Positions 7,100-12,956 are shown, counted from the first letter of the stretch. The stretch: 12,968 nucleotides of DNA from JAEWSN01 sp038249175 (GCA_038249175.1 JBBRWP010000073.1:1-12968); one strand, 5' to 3'. Notes: a model not told the origin generated them from the sequence alone. Program-made: numbers and translations.

Positions 7100-7897
7100 T
7101 CACAACCTGGCCCCCATTTTATTCCCGGAAACATAGCGCTTCAGACCGGTACGGAAAATTGCTCTTGCAAGAACAACAGCGCCGATATCAACTGCAAACA
7201 CGGCCATGCAAGTCCAAAGGTTGAAATGTTGCATCAAGCGAAAAGGGACAAAGACAACAAAACCCGTGGGTAGAATTGTATAAATGATCCACTTCACCCC
7301 GGGGCGAAAAATGCTGTCCGGGTAAAGTGAAAAATTCAGCATGAATTCAGTGACCAGTTTTGTCAACCCTGAAGAATCTCCCCAATAAAACACCAGCGAA
7401 TCGGCGATGGCAAAAACAGCTCCGGTCAGAAGCGCACCGCCAACGGTGAACAAGAGAAATAACAGCCATTTCAACGGGTGAAAGCCACTGATAACGAAAA
7501 AGAGAACCACGGCATACACAAAATCACCCCAGGCGGAAAAGTTCATCCGTGCAGCATGGGCGTGAACAAAGACATCCCGTGGCTGTAAGAGAAAAATATC
7601 CATTTCACCTGATTGTACCAGCTGGTTCATCCGGCGCACATTGCCAAAGACAATGTGCAAAAGCCCGAATGTTGCCGCAGATAAAGCCCAGATGGACATG
7701 ACATCTTTGAACTGGTAACCGCCCAGGTTGTTTGTCTGCTGAAAAACCATCCACCAGAAGAAGAGAAAAAAGACGTCGTTAATGGCCATACCAACGGCCT
7801 GCGTAAAAAAACTGACCCGGTATTCCATGGCCGAAGAGAGGTTTGTGGTGAAGTACATGCCTATCATTTTTAAGTGTGCCTTGATGTTTTGACGCAT
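7100..7897 (-). CDS. ABC-2 type transporter permease 2 (ABC2_membrane_6 / COG3694-4587 type)
   Basis: This is a six-helix integral membrane permease of about 265 residues if started at ATG 7897 (MRQNIKAHLKMIGMYFTTNL). It has the conserved amphipathic start, the SGEMDIFLLQP block that matches SGDIAVQLLRP of permease 1, and a basic C-terminus, GLKRYVSGNKMGARL. With permease 1 and the ATPase it forms a COG4586-4587-3694-type exporter. The start is uncertain: no good Shine-Dalgarno precedes 7897. The same frame stays open upstream to a TTG at 8113, which overlaps the end of permease 1 and would add 72 hydrophilic residues that lack a membrane helix. I prefer the shorter form because it matches the family's length. 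A small hairpin (TCAGCA/TGCTGA, 7953-7971) lies in that upstream stretch. A decayed copy of this gene's 3' end occurs at 11399-11473. Confidence 0.85.
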   Translation of the reverse strand: MRQNIKAHLKMIGMYFTTNLSSAMEYRVSFFTQAVGMAINDVFFLFFWWMVFQQTNNLGGYQFKDVMSIWALSAATFGLLHIVFGNVRRMNQLVQSGEMDIFLLQPRDVFVHAHAARMNFSAWGDFVYAVVLFFVISGFHPLKWLLFLLFTVGGALLTGAVFAIADSLVFYWGDSSGLTKLVTEFMLNFSLYPDSIFRPGVKWIIYTILPTGFVVFVPFRLMQHFNLWTCMAVFAVDIGAVVLARAIFRTGLKRYVSGNKMGARL

Positions 7898-8066
7898 TGT
7901 AATTCGGCCATTTTTTACCGGATAATCGCCGGTATGAAACGACGGTTTACCATCAGCAACAATTCTGCTGACTGGAAGAGATTCCGTTCGCGTGTATGTT
8001 TTCCCTTCATGAACAGCAGTCGTCTCAGTACCTTTTTTAAGAGTTTCCCTAGGTTCCTTCCCCACA

Positions 8067-8861
8067 TTAACCCCCATTCGCGTGCACCATTTTTGCCCCT
8101 CTGTGGTAAACAAGATGTGCCAGCCCGAAAATTACAAAACCGTACAACAGTTGTACGGGCAACAAGTGTCCCGCTGTTTCAAAAGTGAAGGTGGATGCAA
8201 TTCTAGCCGGTGCATAGACCATGTACGGGTAAGGTAGAAAAACGGCGATTTTTTGCAGCCATCCAGGCAGCATCTCTAGAGGCAGAAACAAGCCCAACAT
8301 GAATGCAAGTTTTTGAGATATCCACCAAAACGCCGTGTTATCTTCCGTCCAGAAAGCTGTCAAACCGATGAGCGCTTCCATGGATACGCTTAAGAACAGG
8401 CCAAACAAAATGCTCAGAAAAGCAAAAGGGACCATTTCAACGCGGAAACCTTCCAAGGGTCCCACCAGCAAAAGGGCTGTGATAAAGCCGATCGGAGCAT
8501 TCAGCGTGAGTCGTAGGAGGAGATGGCCTAGCGCATCGGCAAACAGGCTGTTTAAATAGTGGTACGGTCTTAACAATTGCACCGCGATATCGCCAGATCG
8601 AATATCATTGTTCAGGCGGTCCATGATGTCGCTGCGGCTGAGCGTCACGATTTCAGCGATGGTGTAATACCATAGGAGCCGATTCAGACTATAGCCCGCA
8701 ACGAGGCCACGCTCACCGGCGACTTTCTCCCATAGCTGCAAAAACATAAACAAGACCAGGCCAAGGAAGAGAGAGCCAAAAATGAAACTGCGGGTGTAGA
8801 TGGTGCTGTTTTGCATGGCGGTTTTCATGACTGCGCCGTATTTTCTGAAAGTGGATTTCAT
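8067..8861 (-). CDS. ABC-2 type transporter permease 1 (ABC2_membrane_6 type)
   Basis: This is a 264-residue permease with about six membrane helices. Its conserved IRSGDIAVQLLRP block sits around residues 84-96 and the EMLPGWLQ loop before the last helices. It partners the ATPase and permease 2. I start it at ATG 8861, with GAGG five bases upstream. A GTG at 8867 in the same frame lies inside the Shine-Dalgarno sequence and is unlikely. The first ~40 bases of the gene are homologous to the tandem repeats just upstream: the gene's own SD-ATG-TCCAC-CAGAAAAT-GCAGTCATGAA string is the last member of the array. A 50-residue repeat-encoded ORF overlaps its start as ATGA, so translation may be coupled. 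The substrate is unknown. Confidence 0.9.
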   Translation of the reverse strand: MKSTFRKYGAVMKTAMQNSTIYTRSFIFGSLFLGLVLFMFLQLWEKVAGERGLVAGYSLNRLLWYYTIAEIVTLSRSDIMDRLNNDIRSGDIAVQLLRPYHYLNSLFADALGHLLLRLTLNAPIGFITALLLVGPLEGFRVEMVPFAFLSILFGLFLSVSMEALIGLTAFWTEDNTAFWWISQKLAFMLGLFLPLEMLPGWLQKIAVFLPYPYMVYAPARIASTFTFETAGHLLPVQLLYGFVIFGLAHLVYHRGAKMVHANGG

Positions 8862-9010
8862 AGGCACCTCTTTTCATGTCGCTTTTCATGACTGCACTGT
8901 GTTTTCTTAAGGTGGATCATGCACCTCTCTTCATGACTGCACTGAATTTTCTGGAGGTGGATCATGCACCTCTCTTCATGACTGCACTGAATTTTCTGGA
9001 GGTGGATCAT
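8858..9010 (-). CDS. Repeat-encoded 50-residue upstream ORF, coupled to permease 1
   Basis: Read on the minus strand, an ATG at 9010 opens a 50-codon frame built from the array: two copies of MIHLQKIQCSHEERC, then a variant MIHLKKTQCSHEKR that ends in HEKRCL. Its TGA overlaps the permease 1 ATG as ATGA (8858-8861), the usual geometry of translational coupling. Each unit has GAGGTGC (GACGTGC in the first) just before its ATG, a short 3-4 base spacing. The peptide is Cys-, His- and Lys-rich and resembles no family I know. It may be a translated leader whose main effect is on permease 1 expression, or a by-product of 45-bp (15-codon) units, which keep the frame open. Translation is unproven. Confidence 0.35.
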   Translation of the reverse strand: MIHLQKIQCSHEERCMIHLQKIQCSHEERCMIHLKKTQCSHEKRHEKRCL

Positions 9011-9090
9011 GCACGTCTCTTCATGTCGCTTTTTATGACTTCACTGTGTTTTCTTAAGGTGGATCATTCACCTCTCTTTATGTCGCTGCG
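8862..9090 (-). repeat. Tandem repeats of the permease 1 ribosome-binding-site/start region
   Basis: Four repeat units lie between the ATPase stop and permease 1. On the minus strand each reads GAGAGGTG-(C/A)-ATGATCCACC, then CAGAAAATTCAGTG or AAGAAAACACAGTG, then CAGTCATGAA. Their ATGs are at 9067, 9010, 8965 and 8920, and the gene's own ATG is at 8861, giving periods of 57, 45, 45 and 59. The 57-59-bp periods contain an extra AAAAGCGACATG-like segment. The two middle units are almost identical, and the two outer ones resemble each other (A-B-B-A). In each unit GAGGTG can pair with CACCTC or CACCTT just after the ATG, forming a 5-6 bp hairpin with the ATG in its loop; the unit with GACGTG pairs less well. 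Confidence 0.9.
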
Positions 9091-9095
9091 AAGTA

Positions 9096-10076
9096 CTAAT
9101 TTGCCTGAAAGATGGCCGAAATAATTTCTTCCATCGGCACTTCGGATATGGTTACGTCCGCCGCTGCTCCAAGGTCCAACAAGCGCAGAATGGTTTGATG
9201 CATACAGTTCCCACTATTTTCAACCTCTACGACCACTTCGTTTTCCATGCACTGCACCAGTGTCAGGTCTTTTATCTTCTCGCAATCTACCGGTTCAACA
9301 TAGAGCACACGGATACGTTTCTTCTGCAGGTAACTTTTTTTAATGTCAGCAACCGATGCATCCAAAACGGTTCGGCCATGGTTAATAATGACGGCCCGCT
9401 TGCACAGCTGTTCCACATCGCCAATATCGTGGCTGGTTAGAAAGACAGTGACTTTTTCTTCCCGATTGATGCGGCGTATCATGTCCCGAATTTTGGCTTT
9501 GACTACCACATCCAAACCAATGGTCGGTTCATCCAAAAACAAAATCTGCGGTTTGTGCAGCAGCGAAGCTGCCACTTCACAGCGCATCCGCTCACCGAGG
9601 GACAACTTACGAACCGGTGTTTTTAAGTGTTCTTCTATTTCTAAAAGCTCCACCAGGACATCCAGGCGCTTTTGTAGTTCCTTCCCTTCCACATCATAAA
9701 TGTTGCCCAACAAGCGGAAACTGTCTAGCGCCGGTAAATGCCAGTACAACATGGATTTTTGCCCAAACACGCTCCCGATGAGGTAGGCCAGTTGCCGCTG
9801 ATCTTTGCCCGGCTGCAAACCGGCTACCTGCATAGTGCCAGACGTGGGGGCTAGAATACCCGTCAGCATTTTAATGGTCGTGGATTTTCCGGCCCCGTTG
9901 GGACCGAGAAAGGCCAGCATTTCTCCCTTTTCAACTTCCAGCGACACACGGTCTACTGCCGTGACTTCCCGGTATTCCGGATGCCAAAGCGCATGAAGGC
10001 TGCCGGACAGACCCGGATTTTTTGTCTTCGAACGAAAGACTTTGGTCACTTGGTTTGCAGAAAGTATCATGTTCAT
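9096..10076 (-). CDS. ABC transporter ATP-binding protein (COG4586 type)
   Basis: This is a 326-residue cytosolic ATPase of the exporter encoded downstream. It has Walker A GPNGAGKST (58-66), Q-loop Gln106 (FGQKS), signature LSLGE (158-162; the usual LSGGQ is replaced by LSLGER, typical of this subfamily), Walker B ILFLDEP (178-184) and switch His216 (TSHD). The insertion between residues 13 and 40, before the Walker A domain, and the C-terminal ~90-residue regulatory tail are typical of the COG4586/DrrA-like ATPases. ATG 10076 is preceded by GAGG with a seven-base gap. It is the first gene of the operon, behind a strong promoter and a structured leader with a terminator, so expression is probably attenuated. 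About 235 bp of repeats separate it from permease 1, unusually far for subunits of one complex. Confidence 0.93.
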   Translation of the reverse strand: MNMILSANQVTKVFRSKTKNPGLSGSLHALWHPEYREVTAVDRVSLEVEKGEMLAFLGPNGAGKSTTIKMLTGILAPTSGTMQVAGLQPGKDQRQLAYLIGSVFGQKSMLYWHLPALDSFRLLGNIYDVEGKELQKRLDVLVELLEIEEHLKTPVRKLSLGERMRCEVAASLLHKPQILFLDEPTIGLDVVVKAKIRDMIRRINREEKVTVFLTSHDIGDVEQLCKRAVIINHGRTVLDASVADIKKSYLQKKRIRVLYVEPVDCEKIKDLTLVQCMENEVVVEVENSGNCMHQTILRLLDLGAAADVTISEVPMEEIISAIFQAN

Positions 10077-10113
10077 ACGGTTGCCTCACTTTCCGGGACC
10101 AGAACATTTTCCT

Positions 10114-10162
10114 AGAAATAAAAAAATGCGCGGAGTCCCTCTTTTCAGAGTGACTCCGCGCA
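10114..10162 (-). terminator. Intrinsic terminator in the ABC operon leader
   Basis: On the minus strand an 11-bp perfect GC-rich stem (TGCGCGGAGTC with GACTCCGCGCA) continues past one A-G mismatch into CTCT/AGAG capped by a GAAA tetraloop. TTTTTTTATTTC follows. This is a strong Rho-independent terminator between the promoter and the ATPase gene, so it must be read through for expression. That is the signature of an attenuator or riboswitch. Confidence 0.88.
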
Positions 10163-10233
10163 CATTTGTCCGCGTGTAGAAGACAATTCTTCCGATGCCG
10201 CTTGGGAATGGTTCCTTCAGGCATCCTCACTTT
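10163..10233 (-). ncRNA. Structured 5' leader of the ABC operon (attenuator or riboswitch candidate)
   Basis: The RNA predicted to start near 10233 can fold, before the terminator, into a hairpin GATGCC/GGCATC that encloses a small GGAA/TTCC stem. A second hairpin, GAAGA-ATTG-TCTTC, follows. The 5' GTGAG can pair with CTACAC (one bulge) to close a three-way junction. A free CGCGGA segment then follows and can compete for the TCCGCG of the terminator's 3' arm. I recognise no known riboswitch, T-box (no GGTGG element) or ribosomal-leader consensus. Confidence 0.55.
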
Positions 10234-10239
10234 TTTGGT

Positions 10240-10269
10240 ATTCTAATGCAAAGATGGTTGGTTTGTCAA
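10240..10269 (-). promoter_or_regulatory. Promoter of the ABC exporter operon
   Basis: On the minus strand, a consensus TTGACA (complement of 10264-10269), an 18-bp spacer and TAGAAT (complement of 10240-10245) predict a start near 10233, at the 5' edge of the structured leader. It lies only 3 bp from the left target-site duplication of the MITE-like element. Confidence 0.8.
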
Positions 10270-10272
10270 GTG

Positions 10273-10425
10273 TAAGATTAATTTCACTGCAACAACTCTT
10301 CATTGAATAAAAACCAGCAGTAAATGTGGTGAAAGCAACCCGTTTCAGCCATAAAAATGGGATGTGCGCCATATTTTATAACTGAAATGGGATTGTTTTC
10401 GAGTTGTTGCAGTGCAATTAAGATT
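10273..10425. mobile_element. MITE-like element with terminal inverted repeats and 7-bp direct repeats
   Basis: A 139-bp element (10280-10418) has ~18-bp terminal inverted repeats: AATTTCACTGCAACAACTC at 10280-10298 and GAGTTGTTGCAGTGCAAT at 10401-10418, with 14 contiguous matching bases and one mismatch further out. It is flanked by the direct repeat TAAGATT (10273-10279 and 10419-10425), which fits a target-site duplication. Inner inverted repeats (CCCGTTTCAG with CTGAAATGGG, and ATAAAAATGG near ATATTTTAT) would fold the whole element into one long hairpin. It encodes no protein and would need a transposase in trans. It sits between the ABC promoter and the Phd-Uma2 gene. Confidence 0.75.
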
Positions 10426-10490
10426 GAAATAATCAACCGGACACACCATGAGTCTTAAAAAAATATTAAACCAAAGATAACTTCTTATGA

Positions 10491-11228
10491 TTAGGACTGG
10501 AAAATGTCTTTGACAAGTACGCACAAGCCTTCAAATACGGTAGAAACAATGGTTTCCCCTGATCTGTGAACAGCATTCTGGGCAATTTCCAAATCGATAA
10601 AATGATAAGAAAGCACCAGACGTTTCTCCACATCTATAATCCAGTATTCTGAGATACCCGACCGCATATAAGAATTCAGTTTGTACGACAGATCCCTGCT
10701 TTTGGTAGACTTCGATAGTATTTCAATGACCAGTGTGGGAACACCCATATAACGACCGTCTTCATCGATTTTATCTTCCCAGTCGCAGAGAACGCTGAGG
10801 TCTGGCTGCAGAACATCCGGGTCTTCGATGTCTTTTTTATAGCAATGAATGTCAAACGGCGCGAGCACCGGCCGACATTTTTGCCCTTCAAAGAAGCGCT
10901 TCAACAGCAGGTGGAGGTTCCCTAAAGCATCTTGATGCTGCCAATTTGGTGAACTGAGCATATAGATAACACCATCGAGAAATTCCATTCTGGCCGTTGA
11001 ATTTTTGCTGATTTCCATAAACTCTTGATAAGAGACGTTTGGCTTTGAAATATCATATTGCAGTGCATTTTCCTGAATATGATAATAGCGCTCCATGCTG
11101 GATACATAGGGAACCAGGCGTGCAACCGGCACATTGTTTTTGGTGATGATGACCTGCTCATCTTTTTCTATCACTTCTTTCAGGTAATGGCCAAAACCAT
11201 TTTTCAAATCACTTGCTGTCGTTTGCAT
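10491..11228 (-). CDS. Phd/YefM antitoxin domain fused to Uma2-family (DUF820) nuclease domain
   Basis: This 245-residue protein joins two domains. Residues 1-45 are a Phd/YefM antitoxin fold (SDLKNGFGHYLKEV, then EQVIITKNNVPVARLVPY), which binds DNA and represses its own operon in toxin-antitoxin systems. Residues ~64-240 are a Uma2-type PD-(D/E)xK domain: Glu82 in RMEFLDGVIYM, His98, Asp143 in QPDLSV, Glu169 in LVIEILSKST, Lys183 and the conserved SEYWIIDV (193-200). No separate toxin gene is adjacent. GGAGG lies seven bases before the ATG. TTGTACAA palindromes upstream match the TGTACA core of Phd/YefM operators, so autoregulation is likely. The Uma2 function is not established for most members; they are often found in transposon-rich or defence-linked contexts. 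Confidence 0.9.
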   Translation of the reverse strand: MQTTASDLKNGFGHYLKEVIEKDEQVIITKNNVPVARLVPYVSSMERYYHIQENALQYDISKPNVSYQEFMEISKNSTARMEFLDGVIYMLSSPNWQHQDALGNLHLLLKRFFEGQKCRPVLAPFDIHCYKKDIEDPDVLQPDLSVLCDWEDKIDEDGRYMGVPTLVIEILSKSTKSRDLSYKLNSYMRSGISEYWIIDVEKRLVLSYHFIDLEIAQNAVHRSGETIVSTVFEGLCVLVKDIFQS

Positions 11229-11285
11229 AAGTTTTCCTCCATGATTTCAGTTGCTAAGCGAAATTGATTGTTTCCTTTCTTATGA

Positions 11286-11320
11286 TTGGATACTATCCAA
11301 CTTCCAATTATATTGTACAA
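11286..11320 (-). promoter_or_regulatory. Promoter and operator of the Phd-Uma2 gene
   Basis: On the minus strand TATAAT (complement of 11307-11312) is directly preceded by the palindrome TTGTACAA (11313-11320), which lies in the -35/-10 spacer; no good -35 is visible. Just downstream, near the predicted start, is TTGGATACTATCCAA (11286-11300), a perfect 7+1+7 palindrome. TTGTACAA carries the TGTACA core known from YefM and Phd operators, so repression by the encoded N-terminal domain is likely. Confidence 0.6.
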
Positions 11321-11376
11321 GTGATTAGACAATTTTTCAATAGTTTTGTTCGATTTTATGTCATGCCTCTCAACAG

Positions 11377-11386
11377 ATTGTACAAT
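11377..11386. promoter_or_regulatory. Second TGTACA operator-like palindrome
   Basis: ATTGTACAAT is a perfect 10-bp palindrome. It shares TTGTACAA with the site at 11313-11320, 65 bp away centre to centre, about six helical turns. It could be an auxiliary operator for the Phd-Uma2 protein. Confidence 0.45.
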
Positions 11387-11398
11387 TTAATTGTTTTA

Positions 11399-11473
11399 GT
11401 CAGCAAAAAATCAAAGCCTTGCCCCTGTTTTATTCTGGAAACATAGCGTTTCAGTCCGACACGGAAAATTGCC
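11399..11473 (-). pseudogene. Decayed copy of the 3' end of ABC permease 2
   Basis: This stretch matches 7089-7164 at about 59 of 75 positions by hand alignment, with one single-base gap. It covers the last ~20 codons of permease 2 plus a few bases beyond its stop. On the minus strand it reads AIFRVGLKRYVS against AIFRTGLKRYVS of the intact gene. The gap then shifts the frame and removes the stop. The rest of the gene is missing: a TGA lies just upstream in the same frame. It has the same orientation as the intact operon and is separated from it by the MITE-like element and the Phd-Uma2 gene. Confidence 0.75.
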
Positions 11474-11563
11474 TCAAACGGAAAAATCCACTGTCACCTA
11501 ATGATCCAATGAAAAAGTACATTCACATAAACACGTTAATGGCTAACATCCGCAGAACCTCAA

Positions 11564-11591
11564 TTGACAGATAAATCTTAACTGGTATGAT
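11564..11591 (+). promoter_or_regulatory. Promoter of the acyltransferase gene
   Basis: A consensus TTGACA (11564-11569), a 16-bp spacer and TATGAT (11586-11591), with a TGG extended -10 immediately before it, lie about 50 bp before the ATG at 11643. Confidence 0.75.
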
Positions 11592-11642
11592 GGTTCTAAT
11601 ATACCACAAGAAGCTGATATAACTTGTTCAGGAGGTTCTGAA

Positions 11643-12956
11643 ATGGGGAAAACAATACGGTCTATCTCCCCCGACACACGGGCGAAAAAGAGAAGAACCC
11701 TTGCCCCATCCAAAACTTCTGTAGCAACCCTCCACCTCCTGCGCATCATCGCTCCGCTTTATATGCGATTTGTCCTTCATTTCAACGGTATTACCGTACA
11801 TAATGCCTCCGAACTGATACGACAATTTCAAGACTTTCACGAGCATAAAACAAGGCTGATTCTGGCTTTCCGGCATCCCTATGGGGATGAACCGCAGCTT
11901 TTTGCTTATCTTTTTACCAATATACTGAAAAAAGAGGCAAGGAAACTGGGTATACCCCTGCTTTTCATCCCACATGCACGTTTCGTGCATGGTTACGAAG
12001 TTGCGCTGTGGGGAGATGGCCTCATCCGCTGGGTACTGCCACGCATGGGTGCTGTCCCGATTCATCATGCCAAGCTGGATTCTGCCGGGATGAAAAACAT
12101 TCGATCCATTCTGGCAAACGATGCCCACCCCTTGGCCCTGGCACCGGAAGGACAGGTCTCTTATCGTGGCGAAACTTTGCCACGCATTGAAAGCGGTACG
12201 GTTCGCATGGGTTTTTGGTGTGCGCAAGACTTGAAAAAGGCAAATCGGGACGAGCAGGTGATTGTGCTGCCGCTAACGGTTTTTCAGCAGTTTGAACGGA
12301 AAGACAGCAAAAAACTGGCAAGTCTGCTGCAAAAACTTGAATCTTTTTGTGGTTTAACCCCGTCCGAAAAGATGAGGATAAGTACGGTGAGCGATGAACC
12401 ATTGGATGCTTTTATGTTTCGCCTCGAAAAGATTGAAGAAAAGCTCATTGCCCTGACAGAAGCACACTATCAAAGCACATACGGGTTGAAGCTCATCCCA
12501 CGACAGGATGCGATAAATGAAGACCGTGAGCATCTACCCTCGGAAACAATAAATACAGTTAGAGCGCAGCAACCCCCGGAACCGATAAATACAAACAGAG
12601 CGCAGCAACCCCCGGAACCGGAAGAAACTGCAGCGGATAGGGCGGCCGATAGTGAAACAAAAGTAGTCCAAGATACAAAAAACAGTATAAACGAAGAAAA
12701 ATTGGCATTCAACCCCTGGCAGGATATCATCCATGCAGCCCTTGGCCAGGCAGAAACAATGTTGGGTATTACAGAAACCCGTTTTTCTGAAAAAAACAAA
12801 GAAGCCGGGCTTTGGTGTGGGCGACCTCGGCGGGAACCTGTTCTTCACCGCCATGGGCTTCTGGTCGCTGTACTACCTCACCGATGTTGTCGGCATTGCA
12901 GCGGCAGCGGCCGGTTTGGCCATTATGCTTGGCAAGGTTTGGGATGCGGTCACTGA
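11643..12956 (+). CDS. PlsC-like phospholipid/glycerolipid acyltransferase with long C-terminal linker
   Basis: This protein resembles 1-acylglycerol-3-phosphate O-acyltransferases, which transfer a fatty acyl chain to a (lyso)phospholipid at the membrane. Block I is FRHPYGDEP (77-84): the aspartate is one residue closer to His78 than in HX4D, with Glu83 in the usual place. Block III is APEG (167-170) followed by SGTVRMG (184-190), and block IV is VIVLPLTV (206-213). The domain ends near residue 285. A hydrophilic linker with two 12-residue repeats (INTxRAQQPPEP) and a short helix (about 356-378) follow. AGGAGG lies seven bases before the ATG. The frame stays open to 12956, but from about 12800 it only reads an out-of-frame version of the transporter that starts there. 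The true C-terminus is therefore either near there by frameshift or an aberrant tail of ~50 residues. Confidence 0.8.
   Translation: MGKTIRSISPDTRAKKRRTLAPSKTSVATLHLLRIIAPLYMRFVLHFNGITVHNASELIRQFQDFHEHKTRLILAFRHPYGDEPQLFAYLFTNILKKEARKLGIPLLFIPHARFVHGYEVALWGDGLIRWVLPRMGAVPIHHAKLDSAGMKNIRSILANDAHPLALAPEGQVSYRGETLPRIESGTVRMGFWCAQDLKKANRDEQVIVLPLTVFQQFERKDSKKLASLLQKLESFCGLTPSEKMRISTVSDEPLDAFMFRLEKIEEKLIALTEAHYQSTYGLKLIPRQDAINEDREHLPSETINTVRAQQPPEPINTNRAQQPPEPEETAADRAADSETKVVQDTKNSINEEKLAFNPWQDIIHAALGQAETMLGITETRFSEKNKEAGLWCGRPRREPVLHRHGLLVAVLPHRCCRHCSGSGRFGHYAWQGLGCGH
12549..12620 (+). repeat. Two 36-bp in-frame tandem repeats in the acyltransferase linker
   Basis: Two 36-bp units (12549-12584 and 12585-12620) differ at only about three positions and encode INTVRAQQPPEP and INTNRAQQPPEP. 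They form a proline-rich flexible linker after the acyltransferase domain. Such repeats are prone to copy-number change without breaking the frame. Confidence 0.85.

Noticed and set aside
8862..9090. CRISPR-like repeat-spacer structure
   Set aside because: The periods are 45 and 57-59 bp with no unique spacers; the sequence is derived from the adjacent gene start.
8876..9124. 82-residue plus-strand ORF through the repeat array (units MTALNFLEVDHAPLF)
   Set aside because: It is open only because the 45-bp unit is a multiple of three; it has no ribosome binding site, ends antisense to the ATPase gene, and the array is better explained as copies of the permease start on the other strand.
9931..10230. 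99-residue minus-strand frame through the leader, terminator and ATPase start
   Set aside because: It begins at the predicted transcription start without a ribosome binding site, and the region is explained by the leader fold and terminator.
10114..10233. T-box or small SRP RNA
   Set aside because: No GGTGG antiterminator element, no specifier loop pattern, and no GGTCAGGTCCGGAAGG-like SRP core.
11530..11560. Second fragment of permease 2 (CGTTAATGGC shared with 7785-7794)
   Set aside because: Only ten contiguous bases match, with poor agreement around them; this could be chance.
11628..12402. Minus-strand ORFs of 199 and 126 residues
   Set aside because: They are antisense to the PlsC-like gene, which has the motifs, promoter and ribosome binding site.
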